Assembly: GCA_007119345.1 (NCBI GenBank)
Contig: SKPV01000170.1
Location: 1 to 5,981 of the forward strand
Source of the DNA: Halovivax sp.
GTDB lineage: Archaea > Halobacteriota > Halobacteria > Halobacteriales > Natrialbaceae
Direction: 5' to 3'
Length of the DNA stretch: 5,981 bases
Position numbers and translations under genes: made by a program. Shown here piece after piece: positions 1 through 4,817 of the stretch (positions within the stretch are counted from its first letter, which is position 1; every line of letters starts with the position of its first letter). The notes under the pieces were generated by a model, which was not told where the DNA came from, ran no database searches, and saw only the letters and a program-made list of their open reading frames with translations.

Positions 1-1
1 C

Positions 2-238
2 GACGAGCGCAGTTTCCGGACGCCGACGGCGACCTGGCGCTTCGACGACGAGCACCGCGCCGTCTACAACAACGGCGTGCTGACGGTCTCCGTCGGCACG
101 ACGGAGATCGAGTCCGTCGGATCGGCCGGAGCGGAATCCGTCGGAACGACCGACGCCGAGTCCGTCGAGACGACCGACGTCGAGTCTGACGAGTCCACGG
201 ACGCGGAGTCGGACGGCCCGACGGAACCGGAGTCCTGA
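2..238 (+). CDS. C-terminal part of an Hsp20/alpha-crystallin-like protein (partial at 5' end)
   Basis: The frame is open from the window edge to a TGA at 236-238, giving 78 visible residues. The first 36 (DERSFRTPTATWRFDDEHRA then VYNNGVLTVSVG) resemble the end of an alpha-crystallin fold, where a 'xxYxNGVLTVxV' strand is characteristic of small heat-shock proteins and related haloarchaeal proteins. From residue 37 the protein becomes a low-complexity acidic tail of 8-residue units (ESVGSAGA, ESVGTTDA, ESVETTDV, ESDESTDA, ESDGPTEP, ES-stop). A small heat-shock protein would hold unfolded protein in the cytoplasm, but the usual C-terminal IxI/IxV anchoring motif is not visible; the acidic tail sits in its place. 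The start and most of the domain lie outside the window, so the family call is tentative. It could equally be a haloarchaea-specific Hsp20-like domain of unknown function. Confidence 0.55.
   Translation, partial: DERSFRTPTATWRFDDEHRAVYNNGVLTVSVGTTEIESVGSAGAESVGTTDAESVETTDVESDESTDAESDGPTEPES
110..238 (+). repeat. In-frame 24-bp tandem repeat encoding an acidic 8-residue tail
   Basis: Five imperfect units of exactly 24 bp start at 110, 134, 158, 182 and 206, each opening with GAG/GAA-TCC/TCT/TCG (Glu-Ser), followed by a partial sixth unit (GAG TCC) and the stop. Units 2 and 3 match best. Because the period is a multiple of three, copy-number change would alter tail length without breaking the frame. 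Confidence 0.85.
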
Positions 239-370
239 GCGGTCCACTTCGGCTCGGTCCCCGCTCTCCCGCCGAATCCGGTGTTTGACCGTCGACCGGC
301 GTTTCTCCGACGAGGCTACCGTCTCGCGATCGACGTCGGGTGTAAGAACCTCGTTTCAACAGCCGAACAA

Positions 371-533
371 TGACCGCTCGCATCCGCGGGCGAAGCCCCG
401 CGGAGGCGGCCTTTTTAGCGTAGATTTTTGCAAGCGGTTCGAGGGAGCGAAGCGAGCGAGGTCGTTCGAAAGCGCGTCGCGCTTTCGTGATGCGAAAAAT
501 CTTCGATTTTTCAGCAACCCGCAGCAAAAAGGT
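371..533. repeat. Composite inverted-repeat element, probably a dispersed haloarchaeal intergenic repeat
   Basis: This stretch fills the gap between convergent genes and is built of nested inverted repeats. The outer arms are CCTTTTTAGCG (410-420) against CAGCAAAAAGG (522-532), imperfect. Middle arms are AGATTTTTGCA (422-432) against TGCGAAAAATCT (491-502), with a one-base gap. Two compact hairpins sit inside: CGAAAGCGC/GCGCTTTCG (467-475/479-487, 3-base loop) and GAAAAATC/GATTTTTC (494-501/505-512, 3-base loop). The centre carries the purine-rich string GAGGGAGCGAAGCGAGCGAG (441-460), a kind of string I associate with repeats in haloarchaeal intergenic regions. It has no coding content. On the minus strand the T run at 526-530 lies about 24 bases past the PAP2 stop and could end that transcript. 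Confidence 0.6.
384..416 (+). terminator. Possible terminator: GC hairpin followed by a T run
   Basis: A 7-bp perfect stem (CCGCGGG at 384-390, CCCGCGG at 397-403) is followed by a five-T run at 412-416. Archaeal termination depends mainly on U-rich tracts, so this could end transcription of the gene stopping at 238. It lies inside the composite repeat element and about 145 bases after the stop, so a dedicated role is uncertain. Confidence 0.35.
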
Positions 534-553
534 ACACGTACACCCGACGTCTC

Positions 554-1486
554 TCACTCGTTCCGCCCGTCGGACGCGGTCGTACCGAGTTTCGCGATCG
601 CCGGCGGTCGGATCGATCCGTGCGTGTCGGCGAGCACCGGCGCGGCGACGACGAGCGCCGCGGCGGCCGCGGCGAGCGGGGCCAGAGCGAGCGGATGGCC
701 GGTGAGTGCGGCGCCGGTCGCCGAGAGCGCGACGAACAGGCCGCAACCGCCGACCGTCGCGAGTCGCTGACGGGCGAGCGTGCGGTAGCCCTCGGGGAGT
801 TCGGTGGCGCCGTCGGTGAGTCGCCAGGCGGCGAGCGCGCCGACGGCCGCGCCGAGGACCGCGAACGCCCGGACGTTCCCCGCGAGGATCGCGAGGGTCG
901 CGAGCGCACCGGCGACGGCGAACAGTCCGGCCGTGGGGTCCCGGAGTCGCCCGCGGAGCGCCAGGATCGCCCCGAGGACGACCGCGCCGACGACGAGGCC
1001 GCCGACCACGTCGCCGACGTAGTGGGCGCCGAGGACGATCCGGCTGGCGGAGACGACGACGACGATCCCCGCGGCGGCGGCCAGTCGGGCCGGGCGGGTG
1101 CCGACGTCGGCGTCGATCGCGATCAGCCCCCAGAAGGCCAGCGCGGCCAGCGCGTGCCCGCTGGGAAAGCTCGCGGTGTCGATGAGGGCCGCGTGGGCGT
1201 ACAGCGGCTGCAGCGCCAGGGGTACCTCGGCGACCGCGATCGGCGGCTCGACCGCGGGTCTGTCGACCGGCGAGAACGCCTTCGAGGCGGTCATCGCGCC
1301 GTAGATGGCGAGCATCCCGGCGAACCAGGGCCCCGTCCGCTCCCGGTCGCCGCGCACGTACCACCAGGCGGCGACGGGCGCGACGACGAACAGGCTCCCG
1401 AGAAACGACAGGACGGCCAGCGTCAGGACGAGCCACTCCGGCGAGGCGTCGGCCGCCGCTCTGACGACCTCCGGATCGAACCACAT
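554..1486 (-). CDS. PAP2-family membrane phosphatase
   Basis: 310 residues. All three signature motifs of the type 2 phosphatidic acid phosphatase superfamily are present and correctly spaced: KX6RP (K69 to R76-P77), PSGH (108-111) and SRX5HX3D (S148-R149, H155, D159). H111 and H155 are the expected catalytic histidines; H155 would be the nucleophile forming the phospho-histidine. Family members remove phosphate from membrane lipids or prenyl (di)phosphates; the substrate here cannot be read from sequence. Hydrophobic segments lie near 19-44, 54-68, 112-124, 135-153 and 157-177, so the active site would face the outer side of the membrane. Beyond about residue 180 there are three or four more hydrophobic stretches (188-203, 207-221, 245-262, 266-287) that are not needed for the core, making the protein longer than minimal PAP2 enzymes. 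The ATG at 1486 is chosen because the first membrane segment follows directly; no Shine-Dalgarno is evident. It is transcribed alone, convergent with the upstream gene. Confidence 0.93.
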   Translation of the reverse strand: MWFDPEVVRAAADASPEWLVLTLAVLSFLGSLFVVAPVAAWWYVRGDRERTGPWFAGMLAIYGAMTASKAFSPVDRPAVEPPIAVAEVPLALQPLYAHAALIDTASFPSGHALAALAFWGLIAIDADVGTRPARLAAAAGIVVVVSASRIVLGAHYVGDVVGGLVVGAVVLGAILALRGRLRDPTAGLFAVAGALATLAILAGNVRAFAVLGAAVGALAAWRLTDGATELPEGYRTLARQRLATVGGCGLFVALSATGAALTGHPLALAPLAAAAAALVVAAPVLADTHGSIRPPAIAKLGTTASDGRNE

Positions 1487-1592
1487 CGTCGGCCCCTACG
1501 CCGCTCGGGCCGGTATGTCTTGGGATTTGATAGGTTCCGTGACGGTGTCGAACCCTGACACGCTCGGCGGCGGGGCGCAGGTGAAAGCGCGA

Positions 1593-1802
1593 GCCGAACA
1601 GGGACGAGGTGGAGAGCCGAACCGAGGCGGAATGGGGGGCCGAATCTGGACGGGGTGGGGGCCGAATCTGGACAAGGTGGGGAGGTGGATCGGGATGGTA
1701 CGGGGAGCCGGACCGGGACGAGGTGGATAAGCCGAACCGGGAGAGAGTGGGAAGCCGAACCGTGACGAGGTGGGAAATTGAATCGGGACGGAACGGGGAT
1801 CG
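1593..1802. repeat. Degenerate 23-bp tandem repeat array, about 9 copies
   Basis: Units begin at about 1593, 1616, 1639, 1661, 1684, 1707, 1731, 1754 and 1777, a period of 22-24 bases. The approximate consensus core is GCCGAACCGGGACGAGGTGG plus a G/A-rich tail. The fifth unit (1684) and the last (1777) are the most diverged. The period is not a multiple of three, there is no plausible protein through it, and it is strongly G-rich on the plus strand, with repeated GGGG tracts. It fills most of the 373-base gap between the PAP2 start (1486) and the next gene (1860). The remainder of that gap shows no clear promoter, although an AT-richer patch (CCTATCAAATCCC on the minus strand, about 1520-1532) might belong to the PAP2 promoter. 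Confidence 0.8.
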
Positions 1803-1859
1803 GTACCCCGCCATCGAGCCCGCCGGGAGCGGGACACTGATGCTCCTGGACGACACTCG

Positions 1860-2651
1860 ATGGAAACGATGAGCTGGGAGGAGCAGTGGCCGGGCGAGCC
1901 GTACCAGGTCGCCGAGTCCGGGCGGGTGCCGGACGCCTCGCCGTTCCGGGTGGCGCTGAAGCGGTCGGCGTGCGAGGCCGCCGCCGAGATCGAGACCCTC
2001 CGCCAGACCGTCGGCGAGGTGGTCAGCTACGAGAGCCGGGCGGACGCGGTGACGAAGCTGGTCCACGCCGTCGACTGTCCGGGGTTGCGCTTCCAGCAGC
2101 CGGCGCCGAACGATCCCGCGGACGTCGACGCCTACCTGGTGAAACTCCGGGAGCCGGAGCCGACGCCGGAGTCCCGGGGCGATCCCGCCACGGGCTGGAC
2201 GTTCGACGCGCGCGCCCAGCAGGTCGGCGCCCTGGCGGAGGCGCTGTTCGGCGCCTACCGCTGGGATCCGCCGCCGATCCTCGCCTACGCCGCCCGCGAC
2301 CTCGAGGTCGACCCCGACGAGATCCGCGTCGAGGTCGACGACGAACCGGCCCGCGTCGGCGGCCTCGATCCCGAGGTCGAGGGGCAGTGGCACCCGGACT
2401 TCTCGTTCGTCGTCCGGCGCCGAACCGCCTCCGACCCCTCCGGCTACGAGGGGCCGGTCCTCCGGCGATACCTGGCGGAGGTCAAGCACGGCTCGACGAG
2501 CTTCGAGCGCCACCAGCGCGACCGGATGGAGCGCCTCGCCGAGCGCGGGCCGCGCCTGGACGTGCTGGTGATCCGCGTCGACCTCTCCGGGGCGCCCCAG
2601 AGCTACGACCTGACGATCCGCTCGGTGGCCCGGGACGGCCTGAGCGGCTGA
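1860..2651 (+). CDS. Unnamed protein with PD-(D/E)XK nuclease-like motif
   Basis: 263 residues, acidic and soluble, with no signal peptide or membrane segment. I do not recognise a named family. The C-terminal half has the pattern of a PD-(D/E)XK fold: a helix (about 117-134), then HPDFSF (178-183) giving the acidic D180 at a strand, then YLAEVKHG (204-211) giving E207-x-K209, then a helix with Q219 (FERHQRDRM), then a strand LDVLVIRVDL (233-242). This order is that of restriction- and repair-type nucleases; cleavage would be metal dependent. The N-terminal ~110 residues are largely helical, with no motif I can name. ATG at 1860 gives METMSWEE; the ATG at 1869 is equally possible, and neither has a Shine-Dalgarno. 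The gene sits just after the 23-bp array and converges on the small CxxC gene with 27 bases between stops. That it is coding is well supported; that it is an active nuclease is inference. Confidence 0.8.
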   Translation: METMSWEEQWPGEPYQVAESGRVPDASPFRVALKRSACEAAAEIETLRQTVGEVVSYESRADAVTKLVHAVDCPGLRFQQPAPNDPADVDAYLVKLREPEPTPESRGDPATGWTFDARAQQVGALAEALFGAYRWDPPPILAYAARDLEVDPDEIRVEVDDEPARVGGLDPEVEGQWHPDFSFVVRRRTASDPSGYEGPVLRRYLAEVKHGSTSFERHQRDRMERLAERGPRLDVLVIRVDLSGAPQSYDLTIRSVARDGLSG

Positions 2652-2678
2652 GCGAGCGCCGAGTCCGGGCTGGGCCCG

Positions 2679-2897
2679 CTACGACGGCGGCCCCTCGTCG
2701 TCCAGCAGGCCCAGATCCTCGACGACGAGGTCCGCCAGCTGTTCTTTGAGCGCCGGATCCACCTCGGCGATCGCCTCGCCGTCGTGGAGCCGGTCGTTGT
2801 GGCGGTCGACCGCGTCCCCGACGTCGTCGAGCGGGACGCGCGAGGTCGTCTCGCACTCGGCACAGACGATGGGAACCGTCGGGTCGTCGTCGGTCAT
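2679..2897 (-). CDS. Small conserved haloarchaeal protein with possible CCHH zinc site
   Basis: 72 residues starting MTDDDPTVPIVCAECETTSR. C12 and C15 form a CxxC knuckle directly after a short strand, and H33 and H38 lie in a helix (VDRHNDRLHDG), giving CX2C-X17-HX4H, a plausible four-ligand zinc site. The remainder is acidic and helical (VDPALKEQLADLVVEDLGLL). I recall similar short proteins being widespread in haloarchaea, without an assigned function. The ATG at 2897 is chosen because a box A-like element lies about 26-33 bases upstream, fitting a leaderless transcript, and because an in-frame extension upstream would run into repeat DNA of low-complexity Arg/Ser/Thr composition. It could be a nucleic-acid-binding or protein-interaction zinc finger; the sequence does not decide. 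Confidence 0.8.
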   Translation of the reverse strand: MTDDDPTVPIVCAECETTSRVPLDDVGDAVDRHNDRLHDGEAIAEVDPALKEQLADLVVEDLGLLDDEGPPS

Positions 2898-2921
2898 CGA
2901 CGGAAGGTCTGTGGGGCACCG

Positions 2922-2933
2922 ACAAAATATCAC
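2922..2933 (-). promoter_or_regulatory. Box A-like promoter for the small CxxC gene
   Basis: On the minus strand the sequence reads TGATATTTTGT, an isolated AT-rich block in GC-rich surroundings. Its core (2923-2930) lies 26-33 bases from the ATG at 2897, where a TATA element would be expected for a leaderless haloarchaeal transcript. Confidence 0.6.
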
Positions 2934-2952
2934 TGGTCGACGGGGCTGGGCC

Positions 2953-3195
2953 GATCGCGGGCCGACCACGCGCTGGTCCGTGGTCGACCGCGCGCTGGTC
3001 CGTGGTCGATCGCGGGCCGAACGCGCGCTGGTCCGTGGTCGACCGCGTGCCCGTCGGGGGGTCCACCGCGCGCCAGTCGGGGGTCGAACGGAGCGGTCGG
3101 CGGTCGAACGGACGGTCGGCGGTCGACCGCGAGCCAGTCGGGCGGTCGAACGGAGCGGTCGGCGGTCGACTGCGAGTGGGTCGGCGGTCGAAGGA
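2953..3195. repeat. Degenerate ~22-bp tandem array with GGTCGA core, about 10-11 units
   Basis: The clearest copies of GCGCTGGTCCGTGGTCGACC-like sequence start at 2970, 2992 and 3025; the first two are 22 apart and the third is 33 away, i.e. 22 plus an 11-base insert. Downstream units are shorter or longer (18-24 bases) but nearly all retain GGTCGA, often inside the palindromic GGTCGACC. A longer duplication is superimposed: 3073-3107 and 3134-3169 are near-identical 35/36-base blocks, both containing GGTCGAACGGAGCGGTCGGC, 61 bases apart. The period is not a codon multiple and translations are Arg/Ser/Thr/Gly-rich low complexity, so I read it as noncoding. It fills most of the 397-base gap between the CxxC start and the UspA-like gene; about 3196-3260 shows nothing else. 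Confidence 0.78.
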
Positions 3196-3261
3196 TGCGG
3201 ACGAACGGCGGCGAGCGTCATCGTCGCCGGGAGACGGCCTTCGGCGGCACCAGCAAGGCCC

Positions 3262-3269
3262 GCTTATTC
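3262..3269 (+). promoter_or_regulatory. Box A-like promoter for the UspA-like gene
   Basis: GCTTATTC is an AT-rich island with its TTATT core (3264-3268) 27-31 bases before the ATG at 3295. There is no Shine-Dalgarno between it and the ATG, consistent with a leaderless message. Confidence 0.5.
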
Positions 3270-3294
3270 CCGACGCCCGGTCATACAATCGGGC

Positions 3295-3711
3295 ATGTAC
3301 GATCACGTCCTGATCCCGACGGACGGTACCGAAACCTCAGCGCGCGCGGTCGAGCACGGAGTCGGCTTGGCGGCCGAACTCGGCGCCACCGTCCACGCCC
3401 TGTCGGTGATCGAGGGGGCGGGAGCCGTCCAGCGCGATCAGATTCGCGCCGATCCGGAGGAGGAGTCCAGGGAGGCGGTCGAGGCAGTCGAGGCGGCCGC
3501 CGACGACGCCGGGGTCCCCGTCGCGACTGCGCTCCGGGAGGGGACGTCGGCCGACGAGATTCTCGAGCACATCGTCGAGCAGCAGGCGGATCTGGTGGTG
3601 ATGGGGACCGACGAGCGCGCCGGGCTCGATCGCGTGTTCGACAACAGCGTAGCGGAGGAAGTGCTCGAGAACACGACGGTGCCGGTGCTGACGGTGACGA
3701 ATCCGGCCTGA
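3295..3711 (+). CDS. Universal stress protein (UspA family), altered nucleotide-binding loop
   Basis: 138 residues, the usual length for a single-domain cytoplasmic UspA protein. It begins MYDHVLIPTDGTETSARAVE, the typical first strand with the conserved Asp (D10), and ends with the last strand VPVLTV (129-134). The ATP-binding signature G-2X-G-9X-G(S/T) aligns at 104-118, but only the first glycine is kept: G104-T-D, then E107 where the second Gly belongs, nine residues, then N117-S118 where Gly-Ser belongs. This suggests weak or absent ATP binding, or a different ligand. The segment 41-70 is highly acidic. The ATG at 3295 is chosen by the alignment start and the upstream box A; an upstream in-frame extension would be repeat DNA. 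The family is linked to stress tolerance, generally as regulators rather than enzymes; the partner is unknown. Confidence 0.93.
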   Translation: MYDHVLIPTDGTETSARAVEHGVGLAAELGATVHALSVIEGAGAVQRDQIRADPEEESREAVEAVEAAADDAGVPVATALREGTSADEILEHIVEQQADLVVMGTDERAGLDRVFDNSVAEEVLENTTVPVLTVTNPA

Positions 3712-3757
3712 ACGGCGGTTCGGAACACCCCGCGGCGCGCGGCGTTCACGTCCGCGG

Positions 3758-4060
3758 TTGCCCGAACTCGGCGGCGAACGCTTCGGCGACGACATCGAGA
3801 GGATCCTTCTCTTCGGGAGCGTCGCTCGCGCCGAGGAACGGGGCGTTCACTCGGACGTCGATCTGCTGGTCGTTCTTTCGGACGACGTCGACGACCCGGC
3901 AGCGCTGGAGAACGACGTTCGGGAGCTGGCGTACGACGTCGAACTGGCACACAGTGTCGTCCCCTCACTGGTCGTTCGAACCGAATCCGAGTACGAGCGA
4001 GCGCGGGATCGACCGTTCTTCCGAACCGTTCGTCGGGACTCGCAGGCGCTCTATGGCTGA
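3758..4060 (+). pseudogene. MNT-type minimal nucleotidyltransferase (antitoxin), probably 5'-truncated
   Basis: As drawn, 100 residues from a TTG. The nucleotidyltransferase active-site motif is present: FGSVARAEERGVHSDVDLLV (19-38), with G20-S21 and the metal-binding D33 and D35; the normally conserved Gly after Arg24 is Ala25. The C-terminal part (ELAYDVELAHSVVPSLVVRT, then EYERARDRPFFRTVRRD) matches the tail of MNT proteins from HEPN/MNT modules. These antitoxins AMPylate the HEPN ribonuclease toxin to silence it. Such proteins normally carry an extra N-terminal helix of roughly 15-20 residues. Here only nine residues precede the first family-like stretch, no ATG or GTG exists in frame back into the UspA-like gene, and there is no promoter or Shine-Dalgarno in the 46-base gap. 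TTG starts are rare in haloarchaea. With the broken partner downstream, I favour a decaying module, but a short translated form cannot be excluded. Confidence 0.7.
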
Positions 4061-4151
4061 CGAGTGCGGCGACGCCCCGTCGGCGGAACTGGCGATGGCA
4101 CGCGACGCGCTCACAGCTTCGTACGGCGCGGACGAGGGTTTATCGGGGTAG
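4053..4151 (+). pseudogene. Truncated HEPN-domain toxin stub
   Basis: An ATG inside the last codons of the MNT gene (8-base overlap, ATGGCTGA) opens a 32-residue frame: MADECGDAPSAELAMARDAL followed by TASYGADEGLSG and TAG. The overlap and the 'SAELAMARDAL' helix are what is expected at the start of the HEPN ribonuclease that partners MNT antitoxins. A full HEPN toxin is well over 100 residues and carries an RX4-6H catalytic motif, which is absent here and does not reappear in other frames before the next gene. The sequence after about residue 20 no longer looks HEPN-like, so a deletion junction probably lies near 4110-4135. The end of the stub contains the promoter of the following toxin-antitoxin pair. 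Confidence 0.5.
4137..4145 (+). promoter_or_regulatory. Box A-like promoter for the DUF433/DUF5615 operon
   Basis: GGTTTATCG contains TTTATC at 4139-4144, centred about 27-28 bases before the ATG at 4169, the classic haloarchaeal TATA position for a leaderless transcript. No Shine-Dalgarno precedes that ATG. Confidence 0.65.
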
Positions 4152-4168
4152 ACGCAAACAGTGATTAT

Positions 4169-4453
4169 ATGAGCGAGATCGTGAAGACGGAGGACGTGAT
4201 GGGTGGCCAGCCCAGAATCGACGGCCACCGCATCAGCGTCCTGCAGATCGCGGAGTGGATCCACGAGGAGGGGATGTCCCCCGATACGATCGCAACCGAA
4301 TTCGACCTCGACCTCGCTGACGTCTACCGCGCACTCACCTACTATTACGACAACATCGAGGAGATGAACGAGTGGCGGCGACGTCGCAACGAACGAATCC
4401 AGGAGAGCCGTGAGCGCCAGCCCTCCCCCGAATCGTTCTCGAAGACCGCATGA
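4169..4453 (+). CDS. DUF433-family antitoxin (VapB-like)
   Basis: 94 residues. The DUF433 core is clear: MGGQPRIDGHRISVLQIAEW (11-30) matches the family's 'GxPxIxGTRIxV' opening, followed by a winged-helix/HTH segment GMSPDTIATEFDLDLADVYR (35-54) and the LTYYYDN helix. Residues 68-94 form a basic then flexible tail, the part likely to wrap around the toxin. DUF433 proteins typically pair with PIN-like DUF5615 toxins, and the next gene is exactly that, overlapping by four bases (ATGA). The antitoxin would neutralise the toxin and probably repress its own promoter at 4137-4145. The ATG at 4169 is supported by that box A. Confidence 0.9.
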   Translation: MSEIVKTEDVMGGQPRIDGHRISVLQIAEWIHEEGMSPDTIATEFDLDLADVYRALTYYYDNIEEMNEWRRRRNERIQESRERQPSPESFSKTA

Positions 4454-4773
4454 AGTTGTGTTGCGACGAGAATGTCAAAGCTTCCATCGTAACATTACTC
4501 GAGCAGGAAGGGTACGACCTAGAGCGGGTTCAGGACGTCGATCTCGGTACCGATGACCCGAGTGTCGTCGATCACTGCCGCGAAACGGACCGCGTGCTGC
4601 TCACCAACGACGATGATTTCTTCGCCTTCGACGATCATCCCGGGATATTCTTTCTCGACGAACAGACGACGCCCGCTCGAGACGTTGTCACCGCCGTCCA
4701 GCGGATAGCACAGCACGTGGATCGCGACGAATTTGCGGACCGGGTGTGGCACGTCCCGAACGGTTGGGTTTAA
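4450..4773 (+). CDS. DUF5615 PIN-like toxin (putative ribonuclease)
   Basis: 107 residues, full length for the family. It opens MKLCCDENVK, giving the acidic pair D6-E7 at the end of the first strand, and continues with acidic residues at D35-D36/D41 and the RVLLTNDDDFFAF block (48-60), where T52-N53-D54 and the following Asp residues match the last metal-binding site of PIN-like folds. PIN toxins cut RNA using such clustered acids and a divalent metal; the target is unknown. Translation is probably coupled to the antitoxin through the ATGA overlap. Base composition in the first 60 bases (TTGTGTTGC..., AATGTCAAAGC...) is more AT-rich than neighbouring genes, in keeping with horizontal movement of such modules. 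The gene converges on queC with 44 bases between stops. Confidence 0.9.
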   Translation: MKLCCDENVKASIVTLLEQEGYDLERVQDVDLGTDDPSVVDHCRETDRVLLTNDDDFFAFDDHPGIFFLDEQTTPARDVVTAVQRIAQHVDRDEFADRVWHVPNGWV

Positions 4774-4817
4774 CAGTCGATCGTCGCTCGTCGTACGGAT
4801 CGATCGCCTTCTCGGTG

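Noticed and set aside
620..1558. 312-residue open frame on the plus strand opposite the PAP2 gene
   Set aside because: Composition is Arg/Gly/Asp-rich with no family resemblance; it mirrors the GC-biased third positions of the real minus-strand gene, which carries all PAP2 motifs.
1886..2749. 287-residue open frame overlapping the nuclease-like gene
   Set aside because: Arg/Pro/Gly-rich shadow typical of high-GC DNA; the other frame has balanced acidic haloarchaeal composition.
1593..3195. CRISPR array
   Set aside because: Both arrays are head-to-tail units with no unique spacers of constant length between conserved repeats, and no cas genes are visible.
2898..3221. In-frame N-terminal extension of the small CxxC gene through the GGTCGA array
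   Set aside because: The extension is low-complexity repeat translation, and a box A sits between it and the ATG at 2897.
2784..4151. 455-residue plus-strand open frame running through the array, the UspA-like gene and the MNT gene
   Set aside because: It is a shadow over several real genes; only its last 33 codons (4053-4151) show meaningful similarity, and those are reported as the HEPN stub.
4169..4773. Standard VapBC (PIN/AbrB) assignment for the toxin-antitoxin pair
   Set aside because: The toxin's CDEN opening and TNDDDF block fit the DUF5615 PIN-like group, and the antitoxin's GxPxIxGxRI opening fits DUF433, not AbrB or ribbon-helix-helix antitoxins.
4774..4817. Terminator or small RNA between the toxin gene and queC
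   Set aside because: Only 44 bases, with short CGATCG palindromes but no convincing stem plus T run.
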